From Streptomyces pilosus (GTDB lineage: Bacteria; Actinomycetota; Actinomycetes; Streptomycetales; Streptomycetaceae), in assembly GCF_014649835.1 (NCBI RefSeq), contig NZ_BMTU01000007.1, positions 287,877-351,876 on the forward strand: DNA of 64,000 nucleotides. The letters run 5' to 3'. The first letter of the stretch is position 1. Each line of letters begins with the position of its first letter. Positions 41,816 to 50,561 of this stretch are shown here, one piece after another. The translations under genes were made by a program, and so were the position numbers. The notes under the pieces were generated by a model. The model was not told where the DNA came from. It saw only the letters and a program-made list of their open reading frames with translations, and made no database searches.

Positions 41816-42313
41816 GTGACGCGTCCCGACGGCCCCGGTGACGGCCGCCACGAGGTCCGGGGCGACGCCCCGGACGCTGTCGCGCTGGACATCGCCGACG
41901 CTGTGGAGAGTCTGACGAACCTGTGGTCGGTGGCCGCCCAGCAGGCCGCGCTGCGCCTGTCCACGCACCAGCTGCGGGCGCTGCTGGTCCTGGAGGCGGC
42001 CGCGGAGCTGAACCTGACCGCGCTGGCCGAGCGGCTGGGCATCGGGGCGCCCACGGCCAGCCGCCTCTGCGACCGGCTGGAGGCGGCGGGGATGCTGGAG
42101 CGTTCGCTGCACCCGGAGCGGCGCCGGGAGATCCGGCTGAGCCTGACCACCCAGGGACACCGCGTGCTGGACGACGTCGCCGCCCGGCGGGCGCGGGCCC
42201 TGGCGGCCGTGCTGGCGCGGATGGAACCGGCGGAGCGGTCTGCGCTGCGGCACGCCCTGCGGACGTTCCTCGCCGCCCGGGGCGGGGAGCCGCGCCCCCC
42301 GGAGGCGCTGTGA
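41816..42313 (+). CDS. MarR-family regulator, first of a paralogous pair
   Basis: 165 aa. A winged helix-turn-helix: STHQLRALLVLEAAAELNLTALAERLGIGAPTASRLCDRLEAAGMLER, wing HPERRREIRLSLTTQGHRVLDDV, flanked by dimerisation helices. The GTG at 41816 has GAAGG about 9 nt upstream; a TTG at 41774 is a less likely start. The closest relative in the window is the MarR gene at 47039-47524 (shared SRLCDRL, GL/MxER, RREVRL-type wing). It is convergent with a PP2C gene and may control the stress module in between. Confidence 0.85.
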   Translation: MTRPDGPGDGRHEVRGDAPDAVALDIADAVESLTNLWSVAAQQAALRLSTHQLRALLVLEAAAELNLTALAERLGIGAPTASRLCDRLEAAGMLERSLHPERRREIRLSLTTQGHRVLDDVAARRARALAAVLARMEPAERSALRHALRTFLAARGGEPRPPEAL

Positions 42314-42372
42314 CCGGGCGCCTGCACGCCGCCCCGGCCGTCTCCCGGCCCTGACGCGTCCCCCGCGCCGGG

Positions 42373-43566
42373 TCAGTGCCCCGTCGCGGTGCCGGGTCTG
42401 CCGGCCCAGTCGAGGCAGAGGACGGCCGCGTCGGTGGAGAGGTTCTCGTCGCCCGTGTGCTCCCTCAGACCGGCGATGACCGCGCGCGCCGTCTCGTGCG
42501 GCGGCGTCTGCCGTGCCGCGCTCAGGACCTGGCGCAGACCGCGTTCCCCGAAGAGGTCCCCGGTGGCCGAGCTGGTGCCGTGCACGCCCGAGCTGATGGC
42601 GACCAGTCGGTCCCCGGGCTCCACCCGGAAGGTCTGCTCCTCGTACGGTGTCTCCTCGAACATGCCCAGGGGGAACTGCGCGGTCAGCTCGATCCGTTCG
42701 ACACCGGAGCCGCGCAGCCGGTAGATCTGCGGCGAGCCGGCGTCGACGGCACGGACCGTCCCCGTGTCCAGGTCGAAACGCAGCAGCAGCGTCGAGGCGT
42801 ACACCTTGCCGCCGTACTGGGCGTAGACGGCCTGGTCGGCGAGGGCAGCCTGGTCGGCGAGGCCGATGCCGGCCCGGCGGGCGTTGCGCAGGGCGCCGAC
42901 GGTGAGACCGGTGAGCAGGGCCGCGTCGATGCCCTGGCCCATGCCGTCGGTGAGGGTGACGGTGAGGTCGTCCGCGCCGGTGGACCAGTCGAAGTTGTCA
43001 CCGCCGATCGCGTACGCGGGTTCCAGGTGGGCCCCGATGGTGTACTCGGGGCGGGCGCAGCCGCGCCCCGGCAGGAGCTGCCACTGCATCTCGGCCGCGA
43101 GGGTGAGGCGACGGGTGCGGCGGGCCCGCAGGTACAGGTCGGTGTCCCGGCCGGCCGTGGTGACCTCGTGCCCGAGTGCCGTGGCGAACTCACCGAGCCT
43201 GAGCACGGTGGCCGTGTCCGCGGAGCCGGCCGGGAGGCGGACGGAGAGGACGCCGAGCCGGTCGCCGCGCACCGTGATGGGGAGGTGGACCGCCTCGGTG
43301 GCCGGGTCGGCGGTGATCTCGACCACCGGCTTCTGGGAGGTGAACGCGGTGCCGGCCGGGCCGTCGTACGCGGAGACCGGTTCGCCCGTGTGCGGCAGGT
43401 GCGTGACCGGCTGGAGGACCGTGAGGCCATAGTCGGCCAGCAGGAGGGTGACCTCCCGGGCGCCGAACCCCTCCGCCAGCAGGGCCTCGGCGGTGGCGGG
43501 GAGGGCATGGGGCGGCGCCGCCCGCAGGCGGCTCTCCACGGATGGCTGCTGTCCGGACACGTTCAC
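42373..43566 (-). CDS. GAF-like/PP2C (SpoIIE) phosphatase paralogue A, metal site incomplete
   Basis: 397 aa. The N-terminal ~155 residues are GAF-like (LLLADYGLTVLQPVTHLPHTGEPVSAYD); the C-terminal ~230 are a SpoIIE-type PP2C (AEMQWQLLPGRGCARPEY). It is a close paralogue of 45734-46891. Metal motifs: GGDNFDW present and TDGMGQG present (Asp kept), but the usual YTDG is ISSG (codons AGC TCG), so that metal-binding Asp is lost. NAGHPP is DAGSPQ. The enzyme may be weak or inactive, or act only as a binding partner. Expected targets would be the phosphorylated RsbS/RsbR encoded just upstream. GTG start with GAGG upstream. Confidence 0.85.
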   Translation of the reverse strand: MNVSGQQPSVESRLRAAPPHALPATAEALLAEGFGAREVTLLLADYGLTVLQPVTHLPHTGEPVSAYDGPAGTAFTSQKPVVEITADPATEAVHLPITVRGDRLGVLSVRLPAGSADTATVLRLGEFATALGHEVTTAGRDTDLYLRARRTRRLTLAAEMQWQLLPGRGCARPEYTIGAHLEPAYAIGGDNFDWSTGADDLTVTLTDGMGQGIDAALLTGLTVGALRNARRAGIGLADQAALADQAVYAQYGGKVYASTLLLRFDLDTGTVRAVDAGSPQIYRLRGSGVERIELTAQFPLGMFEETPYEEQTFRVEPGDRLVAISSGVHGTSSATGDLFGERGLRQVLSAARQTPPHETARAVIAGLREHTGDENLSTDAAVLCLDWAGRPGTATGH

Positions 43567-43848
43567 GGCATCCGCCCTCTCCCCTTGGACTTCCACGCTA
43601 TCGCGGCGCCGGTCCGGCGCCGAAGCCGAGTACGGGATCCGGCACCGCGTGGGGCCGGGCCCCGCCCGGGCCGGGCACGAGCCGGGGCGCCGTCTCCGGC
43701 CCGGTGCTGTGGCGGAGCGGGAGGCAGACGTCCGGACGCCGTGGCGATCCCGCGGACGTCGGGCGGGATCACGGCACCGGCCCGGCGGGCGGGCGGGTGT
43801 CCCGTCCCCGGAAGGGGTCGTGCACCGGGACGTCCGGGGGGCGCGTCA

Positions 43849-44295
43849 TCACTCCCCCGGGCGGGCCGCGGGCAGGTCGGCGGTCCAGACGACGACGGTG
43901 ACGGTGGTGCCCCGGCCGGGTGCGGTGTCGAGCTCGAACTCGTGCACGAGGCGCCGGGCACCGCTGAGGCCGAGCCCCAGTCCGTCACCGCTGGTGTACC
44001 CGTCGGTCATGGCCAGCTCGACGTCATGGATCCCGGGACCGCTGTCGACGAAGGATAGCCGCACCCCCCGGATCGTGCCCCGCTCCAGCGGAGTGATCTC
44101 CACGTGGCCGCCACCGCCGTACACCAGGGTGTTGCGGGCCAGTTCGCTGGCCGCGGTGACCAGCTTGGTCAGCTGCACCAGGCCGAAGCCGAGCCCGGCC
44201 GCGACCTGGCGGATCTGCTGCCGCACCCAGGTCAGGTCCGTGTCCGAGCCGACCGGCAGGCACGTCGCGACGGCGGACCCGGGGGCCGCCGTCAC
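43849..44295 (-). CDS. rsbT: RsbT-like switch kinase
   Basis: 148 aa, a single GHKL ATPase domain with intact boxes: N-box TAASELARNTLVYG (~50-63), G1 FVDSGPGI and G2 GDGLGLGLSGARRLV. In Bacillus RsbT is held in the stressosome by RsbR/RsbS, phosphorylates both on stress, then leaves to activate RsbU. The start GTG overlaps the rsbS stop (GTGA), giving coupled synthesis. No RsbU with an N-terminal RsbT-binding domain is next to it; the flanking PP2Cs have GAF-like N-termini instead. Confidence 0.9.
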   Translation of the reverse strand: MTAAPGSAVATCLPVGSDTDLTWVRQQIRQVAAGLGFGLVQLTKLVTAASELARNTLVYGGGGHVEITPLERGTIRGVRLSFVDSGPGIHDVELAMTDGYTSGDGLGLGLSGARRLVHEFELDTAPGRGTTVTVVVWTADLPAARPGE

Positions 44296-44699
44296 ATCCC
44301 CCGCCCCCGCCCGTCCGCGGCCGGCAGCCTCCGCGCCAGCCACTCCATCCCCTGCTCGACGTCGCGGGCGGTGGTCAGCCCGGGCAGGGTGAGGCCCAGC
44401 TCGGCCAGGGTGACCGCCACGGCGGGCCGCATGCCGACCACCACGGTGTGGGCCGCCAGCAGCCGGGCGTTCGCCGCGATCTCCGCGAGGACCCGTCCCA
44501 GGTAGGAGTCCACGATGTCCACACCGGAGATGTCGATGATCACACCGAGCGCCCCGCTGCGCGCGATGCGGTGGCTGACGTCCTGCCGGAGCCGCTCGGC
44601 CGTCCGGTCGTGCAGCTCTCCCTGGAGGGTGACGAGCAGGGTCCGTCCCAGCGCCAGGACCGGCACCGTGAGGCCGTCGCCCGGGTGGGCGGAGGTCAC
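44292..44699 (-). CDS. rsbS: RsbS-like STAS-domain antagonist
   Basis: 135 aa, one STAS domain: VPVLALGRTLLVTLQGELHDRTAERL then GVIIDISGVDIVDSYLGRVLAEIA. The serine in VDSYLGR (S65) aligns with the phosphorylated Ser of Bacillus RsbS. RsbS forms the stressosome core with RsbR and sequesters RsbT. It overlaps both neighbours by 4 nt (GTGA at each end), so the three proteins are probably made in fixed ratio. Confidence 0.92.
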   Translation of the reverse strand: MTSAHPGDGLTVPVLALGRTLLVTLQGELHDRTAERLRQDVSHRIARSGALGVIIDISGVDIVDSYLGRVLAEIAANARLLAAHTVVVGMRPAVAVTLAELGLTLPGLTTARDVEQGMEWLARRLPAADGRGRGM

Positions 44700-45580
44700 G
44701 GGGCACCCGCGTCCGGGGCGGCGTCGACGCCCTGCCGGGCGAGGGCGTAGGCCAGGGCGTCCGCCAGTGTCGCGCGGGTGACGACGGAACCGAGGTCGAT
44801 GCCGAGGTGCACGATGGTCTGGGCGATGGCCGGACGGATGCCGGAGACGACGCACTCGGCCCCCATCAGCCGCGCGGCGTCGACCGTCTTCATCAGGTGC
44901 TGCGCGACGAGGGAGTCGACCGTGGACACCCCGGTGATGTCCAGGACGGCGTAGCGGGCGCCCCGGTCGGCGATGCTCTCCAGCAGGGACTCCATGACGA
45001 CCTGGCTGCGGGCGCTGTCCAGCGTGCCGATCAGCGGCACCACGACGACGCCCTCCCGCAGGCTGATGACCGGCGTGGCCACCTCGAGCAGTTCCTCCCG
45101 CTGCCGCGCGATGAGCTCCTGGCCCGAACCGAGGGCCGTCCGCATCACCACCAGGCGCAGCGTGCCCATCAGCAGGGTCAGCGCCAGCACGCGCTCGGCC
45201 ACCTCCGGGGCGGACGCGTCGGTGGCCTCCGCCCTCAGCAGCTCGACGACCGGCGCCCGCAGGGCGGCCACCTCGTCCGCGATCTGCGCGGGGCCGGCTC
45301 CGGTGCGGGTCCGGGACCCGGACATGCGCCCGAGCTGCTCGCGCACTTGGTCGAAGCCGGGGGCCGCGATGTCCTCCGGGCTCCCGGCCGACGCCACCTC
45401 GGACAAGGCGTCCACGACGGCCTTGCAGGCCTCCACCGCCTCGTCGCGGGAATCGGTGAAGACGGCACGGAAGAGCGGGGCGTCGGCCCAGCGCCGGGCG
45501 ATCTGCTCCTTGCGGCGCTCCAGGAAGACTCCCAGCTCCCGCGCCGCCGACGCGACCGCCTCCTGCTCCGACACCTTCAC
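44696..45580 (-). CDS. rsbR: RsbR-like stressosome protein (RsbRD-N plus STAS)
   Basis: 294 aa. The N-terminal helical sensory domain (~1-160, FLERRKEQIARRWADAPLFRAVFTDSRDEAVEACKAVVDAL) is of the RsbRD type rather than globin or PAS. The C-terminal STAS domain (~175-285) has YAVLDITGVSTVDSLVAQHLM. S223 sits at the position of the main RsbR phosphosite and T255 (AIAQTIV) is a candidate second site. The GTG at 45578-45580 follows GGAGGTG at about 5 nt. A 25-bp perfect palindrome lies 29 bp upstream, so the whole RsbRST operon is likely regulated there. Confidence 0.9.
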   Translation of the reverse strand: MKVSEQEAVASAARELGVFLERRKEQIARRWADAPLFRAVFTDSRDEAVEACKAVVDALSEVASAGSPEDIAAPGFDQVREQLGRMSGSRTRTGAGPAQIADEVAALRAPVVELLRAEATDASAPEVAERVLALTLLMGTLRLVVMRTALGSGQELIARQREELLEVATPVISLREGVVVVPLIGTLDSARSQVVMESLLESIADRGARYAVLDITGVSTVDSLVAQHLMKTVDAARLMGAECVVSGIRPAIAQTIVHLGIDLGSVVTRATLADALAYALARQGVDAAPDAGAP

Positions 45581-45608
45581 CGTCACCTCCGTACGGGGCC
45601 GCGGCCCA

Positions 45609-45636
45609 CCATGAGGCAATTATTGCCTCATGGCAA
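45609..45636. promoter_or_regulatory. 25-bp perfect palindrome with overlapping TTGCC-N4-GGCAA site
   Basis: CCATGAGGCAAT (45609-45620) and its exact inverse ATTGCCTCATGG (45622-45633) flank one central T. A second inverted repeat, TTGCC-TCAT-GGCAA (45623-45636), overlaps its right arm. It lies 29 bp before the rsbR start, over the likely promoter, and is flanked on both sides by MarR genes, whose proteins bind sites of this size. It is a strong operator candidate; the binder is inferred. Confidence 0.7.
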
Positions 45637-45733
45637 ACGTTAGCGCCGACGGTGCACGGCGAACAACACGGGATCGTCACTCGTCACGGCGGGGTCCGGG
45701 GGTCTCCGCCCGGGTCAGCGGCCGTGGACCCGG

Positions 45734-46891
45734 TCAGCGGCCGTTCCAGTCGAGACAGACGACGAGGGCGTCGTCGTCGGGGAGGTTCCGGCCACGGTAG
45801 CCGGTCAGCTCGCGGAGGATGGCGCGCGGGACCTCGGCGGCCGGCAGCAGCCGGGTGGCCTGGATCGCCCGGGCGAGCGCGGCGTCCCCGTACGCCGTCC
45901 CCTGGGGGTCGGCGACCGCGTGCACCCCGTCGCTGACGAAGACGAGCCGGTCGCCGGGCTCGACCTGGAACTCCTGGGTGACGTAGTCGGTCTCGTCGAA
46001 CATGCCCAGCGGGAGCTGCGGCTCGAAGGTGACCGGCTCGACCGAGCCGCCCCGCAGCCGGAGCATCCGCGGGGACCCGGCGTCCACGACCGCGACGCGT
46101 CCCGTCGCCAGGTCGAAGTCGAACATCAGCACCGACAGGTAGCAGCGGCCCCGGTAGTGGGCGTAGACCGCCTGGTCGGCGAGGGCGGCCTGGTCGGCGA
46201 GCGCGATCCCGGCCCGCCGCGCGTTGCGCAGGGCGTTGATGGCCAGGTTCGTCAGCAGGGAGGCTTCTATGCCCTCTCCCATGCCGTTGGTGACGTAGAG
46301 CATCAGATGGTCCGCCGTGGCGGACCAGTCGAAGTTGTCGCCGTGGATCGCGTACGCGGGTTCCAGCTGGGCGCCGAGCTCGTACTCGGGGCGGGCGCAC
46401 GCGCGCCCGGGCAGCAGCTGCCACTGCATCTCGGCGGCCAGGGTGAGCCGGTCCTTGCGGCGCGCCTGGAGGTAGACGTCGGTGTCGCGCTCGGCGACGA
46501 CCACCTCGTGGCCGAGCACCTGCGCGATCTCCGCGAGCTCCTCCAGGACGCCCTCGGCGCCGTCCTCGTCCGGCAGGGTCACCGTCAGTACGCCCAGCCG
46601 GTCGCCGCGCACGCTGACCGGCAGGTGCACGCGCGCCCGGCCGCCCGCGGTCTCGACCACCGGCTCCTGGGCGCCGAAGGCCCGGCCCACCACGCTGTTG
46701 TGCACGGACACCGGCTCCGACGTGTACGGCAGCACCGACACGGGCTGGAGCACCGTCAGGCCGTAGTCGGCCATGAACAACTCGGCGGATTCCGCCGCGT
46801 ACAGCTCGGCCAGCACGCGACGGGCGGCGTCGAGCAGCTCGTGGGGTGCCGCTCTGCGCAGAGCCCGCTCAGCGGTCACGAATCTGTTCAC
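45734..46891 (-). CDS. GAF-like/PP2C (SpoIIE) phosphatase paralogue B, metal site incomplete
   Basis: 385 aa, same architecture as paralogue A (LFMADYGLTVLQPVSVLPYTSEPVSV; AEMQWQLLPGRACARPEYE; NARRAGIALADQAALADQAVYAHY). Here the late motif is intact (FVSDGVHA, Asp kept, and PDDDALVVCLD), but the core TDGMG motif reads TNGMGEG (codon AAC), so a different metal-binding Asp is changed to Asn. DAGSPRM replaces NAGHPP. The two paralogues thus have complementary defects. The GTG at 46889-46891 has only GGTGAT upstream. An upstream in-frame extension to 47191 overlaps the MarR gene and is rejected. Confidence 0.85.
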   Translation of the reverse strand: MNRFVTAERALRRAAPHELLDAARRVLAELYAAESAELFMADYGLTVLQPVSVLPYTSEPVSVHNSVVGRAFGAQEPVVETAGGRARVHLPVSVRGDRLGVLTVTLPDEDGAEGVLEELAEIAQVLGHEVVVAERDTDVYLQARRKDRLTLAAEMQWQLLPGRACARPEYELGAQLEPAYAIHGDNFDWSATADHLMLYVTNGMGEGIEASLLTNLAINALRNARRAGIALADQAALADQAVYAHYRGRCYLSVLMFDFDLATGRVAVVDAGSPRMLRLRGGSVEPVTFEPQLPLGMFDETDYVTQEFQVEPGDRLVFVSDGVHAVADPQGTAYGDAALARAIQATRLLPAAEVPRAILRELTGYRGRNLPDDDALVVCLDWNGR

Positions 46892-47038
46892 GATGGCGAT
46901 ATCACCGATCCTTCGAAGAGTGCGGGCGGCTCCGGCCGGGCCGTGACACCGCCCACGGGCCGCACCGGGGCGTCCCGCCCATGTGTAACCGCCGCGCGCG
47001 ACTAGTACGCTGGCGGCTGTCCCAGTGCCTGCGAGAGT

Positions 47039-47524
47039 GTGACAGTGGCTGCTTTCCGCCCCCGCCCGGAGCCCGCCGAGGTCGCCCGCGTGACCGCGAC
47101 GGCGGGAGAGTTGCTGGAAGTCCTGTGGGGCCGCGCCTCGACCGCCCCGGCATCCGCGTCCCAGATGCGCGTGCTGCTCACCCTGGAGCACCAGGACGGG
47201 ATCAACCTGCGCACGCTCAGCGCCGCCCTCGCCTCAACCCCCCCGTCCACCAGCCGGCTCTGCGACCGCCTGGTCGCCGTCGGCCTCGTCGAGCGGGTGG
47301 TCGGCCGGGCCGACCGCCGCGAGGTCCGGCTGCACCTGAGCACGCGGGGCCGCGCCTTCCTGGACGACCTGCGCGCACGGCGGGAGCAGGAGCTGCAGGC
47401 GGTGCTGACGCTCATGCCGGCCGACAAGCGGGCGGCGCTGCGCGAGGGTCTCGAGGCGTTCTGCGACGCGGCGGCGCTCCAGATGCACGACAGCGGCGTG
47501 CGGTCGGACGACCGGACCGCCTGA
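47039..47524 (+). CDS. MarR-family regulator, second of a paralogous pair
   Basis: 161 aa. Winged helix-turn-helix: SASQMRVLLTLEHQDGINLRTLSAALASTPPSTSRLCDRLVAVGLVERVVGRADRREVRLHLSTRG, with N- and C-terminal dimer helices. It is divergent from PP2C paralogue B, mirroring the other MarR/PP2C pair at 41.8-43.6 kb. Two GTGs (47039 and 47045) could start it; no strong ribosome site separates them. Confidence 0.82.
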   Translation: MTVAAFRPRPEPAEVARVTATAGELLEVLWGRASTAPASASQMRVLLTLEHQDGINLRTLSAALASTPPSTSRLCDRLVAVGLVERVVGRADRREVRLHLSTRGRAFLDDLRARREQELQAVLTLMPADKRAALREGLEAFCDAAALQMHDSGVRSDDRTA

Positions 47525-47852
47525 CCACGGGGCCGTACCACCGGGCTCCCGGACGCGGCGGGGCGTCGGCGACCGGTGCGCGGAAGGACCCCTGCCCCAC
47601 CGGGACATCTCCACCCGCTCCCCCGTCCGGTACGCCCGCCACTTCGTTGCCCCAAGGCCATTGTTGTCCATCGACAAACAACGGACACCCCGGAGCCTAC
47701 CCGCTCCGGATACCCCTGTTTCACCCCGCCGATCCCCCACCTCCCCCGACCGGGGGACCGGGCCCCGGACACGCCTGTGGCGGCCTCGTACCCGAGACCG
47801 CCACGGGAGGTGCTCTTCGGCCGGCCGTCGACGCCGGGCCGTCGGCGGCGGT
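47525..47852. other. 328-bp convergent intergenic region with operator-like and hairpin elements
   Basis: Between the 3' ends of the MarR and ychF genes, so no promoter is required, yet it holds structure. TTGTC-CATC-GACAA (47664-47677) has the same TTGYC-N4-GRCAA form as the site at rsbR. A hairpin CCGGAGC/GCTCCGG lies at 47690-47709. A longer stem, GTGGCGG.CTCG/CGAG.CCGCCAC (47777-47804, one mismatch), sits 49 nt after the ychF stop and is its likely terminator. No ORF here is convincing. Confidence 0.5.
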
Positions 47853-48941
<1,089 letters not shown>

Positions 48942-49124
48942 GTTGCGACTTCCCGTACGTGAGGATGAGGGGCGAGGACCGGCCCCACGGGGCTGAGTGG
49001 GCCGATCCACCAGTCTACGGCGTGCCCGCACCCGTCCGGCCGGTGCACCGAACGCCCGGCCGGGCTTCGGATCCCGGCGTGTCTGACGGACTGTTCGGCA
49101 CATAAAACGACCTAAGTTGGTCCG

Positions 49125-49730
49125 GTGGAGCAACACAGGACGCGACCCACGCAGCAGGGACCACGACGTGACACCGCGCCGGGGCCACCCCGGCAGCCCC
49201 GGCCGGGCAAGCCGCCACTGCCTCCGCAGGCGGGGCGGGCGGCGGGGGGCGGGGTCGCACGGTCGGCGCGGGCCGCCCGGGTGCCGCCGCGGCGGCCCGC
49301 TCCCCCGGCCGCGGTCCGGCGGCCGTCCCGCCCGCGGCTGACCGGGCTGGGCGGGGGGCTGTTCTGCGGAGCGGTGATGCTGGCCCTGGGGCTGCTGACC
49401 GAGGCGCTGTTCGGGTCGTCCCAGACGGTGTACGGCGTGCTGTTCCTGCCGGTGTGCGTGCTGACCGCGCTGTGGGTGCGCGAGGGGGACGTGCTCATCG
49501 CGCCCGTGGTCGTGCCGATCGCCTTCGCCGTGGGGCTGGTCCCGGTCGCCGACACCGGCGGCGGGGGCACCACGGACCGGCTGATGGGGATGGTGACGGG
49601 TCTCGCCACCCAGGCCGGGTGGCTCTACGGCGGGACGCTCGTCGCGGGGGTGATCGTGCTCGTGCGCCGGGTGCGCCGGGTCCGGGAGGCCAACCGTCGC
49701 GTGGTGCGCCGGCGGCCCGCCCGGCCCTGA
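49125..49730 (+). CDS. DUF6542-type membrane protein
   Basis: 201 aa. Residues ~1-70 are a disordered Arg/Pro/Ala-rich cytoplasmic stretch. Three to four helices follow: GLGGGLFCGAVMLALGLLTEAL, YGVLFLPVCVLTALWV, VLIAPVVVPIAFAVGLVPVA and WLYGGTLVAGVIVLVRRVRR. It ends with a basic tail. TAAGTT 6 nt before the GTG and no ribosome site suggest a leaderless transcript. The family name is from context next to ychF and ppgK; function unknown. Confidence 0.72.
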   Translation: MEQHRTRPTQQGPRRDTAPGPPRQPRPGKPPLPPQAGRAAGGGVARSARAARVPPRRPAPPAAVRRPSRPRLTGLGGGLFCGAVMLALGLLTEALFGSSQTVYGVLFLPVCVLTALWVREGDVLIAPVVVPIAFAVGLVPVADTGGGGTTDRLMGMVTGLATQAGWLYGGTLVAGVIVLVRRVRRVREANRRVVRRRPARP

Positions 49731-49744
49731 GCCGGCCGCCGCCC

Positions 49745-50491
49745 CTATCCGCCGGTCGCCGCCCGCATCGCCGCGCCCACGATGCCCGCGTTGTTCTGCA
49801 GCTGGGCCGGGACGATCTCCGCCCTGATGCCCTTGATGTGGTGGAGGAACTTGTCGGACTTGCGGCTGACGCCGCCGCCGATGATGAACAGCTCCGGCGA
49901 GAACAGCATCTCCACGTGGGCCAGGTACTTCTGCACCCGGTGCGCCCACTGCTCCCACGACAGGTCGTGGTCCTCCCTGGCCTTGCTGGAGGCCCGCTTC
50001 TCCGCCTCGTGGCCGTGCAGTTCGAGGTGGCCCAGCTCGCTGTTGGGGACGAGGACGCCGTCCGCGAAGACCGCGCTGCCGATGCCGGTGCCGAAGGTGA
50101 GCAGGACGACCGTGCCCCTGCGGTGGCGTCCGGCGCCGAAGTGCATCTCGGCGACGCCCGCCGCGTCCGCGTCGTTCACCACCGTCACGGGCAGGCCGCC
50201 CAGACGGCCGCCGAGCAGCACGCGCGCGTCGGTGTCGATCCAGCTCTTGTCGACGTTGGCCGCCGAGCGGACCGTGGCGCCGTCGGTGACCACTCCGGGG
50301 AAGGTGACGCCGACCGGGCCGGTCCAGCCGAAGTGGTCGACGACCTGCTTCACGCCGTCGGCCACCGCGTCCGGCGTCGAGGGGTGCGGGGTGAGGACCT
50401 TGCAGCGCTCCTGCGCCAGGTCCCCCTTGTCCAGGTCGACCGGGGCACCCTTGATCCCGGATCCGCCGATGTCCACGCCGAAGATCTGCAT
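49745..50491 (-). CDS. ppgK: Polyphosphate (ATP) glucokinase
   Basis: 248 aa, ROK-family kinase using polyphosphate (and often ATP) to phosphorylate glucose. Phosphate 1 motif GVDIGGSGIKGA (5-16), glucose-site VVNDADAAGVAEM, phosphate 2 LTFGTGIGSAVF and ELGHLELHG all fit. The ROK zinc Cys motif is absent, as is normal for PpgK. TAACGT lies 6 nt upstream of the ATG with GGAG overlapping the gap, so leaderless or very short-leader initiation is likely. Confidence 0.93.
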   Translation of the reverse strand: MQIFGVDIGGSGIKGAPVDLDKGDLAQERCKVLTPHPSTPDAVADGVKQVVDHFGWTGPVGVTFPGVVTDGATVRSAANVDKSWIDTDARVLLGGRLGGLPVTVVNDADAAGVAEMHFGAGRHRRGTVVLLTFGTGIGSAVFADGVLVPNSELGHLELHGHEAEKRASSKAREDHDLSWEQWAHRVQKYLAHVEMLFSPELFIIGGGVSRKSDKFLHHIKGIRAEIVPAQLQNNAGIVGAAMRAATGG

Positions 50492-50561
50492 GTCTCCACG
50501 TTACGACGTACGACGGACGGTCACGGGGCCGGGCGCCGCGACCGTCACCGTCGCACCACCG

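Noticed and set aside
45734..47191. Longer N-terminus for PP2C paralogue B
   Set aside because: The extra ~100 residues overlap the divergent MarR gene and lack any similarity to paralogue A, whose N-terminus matches the shorter start.
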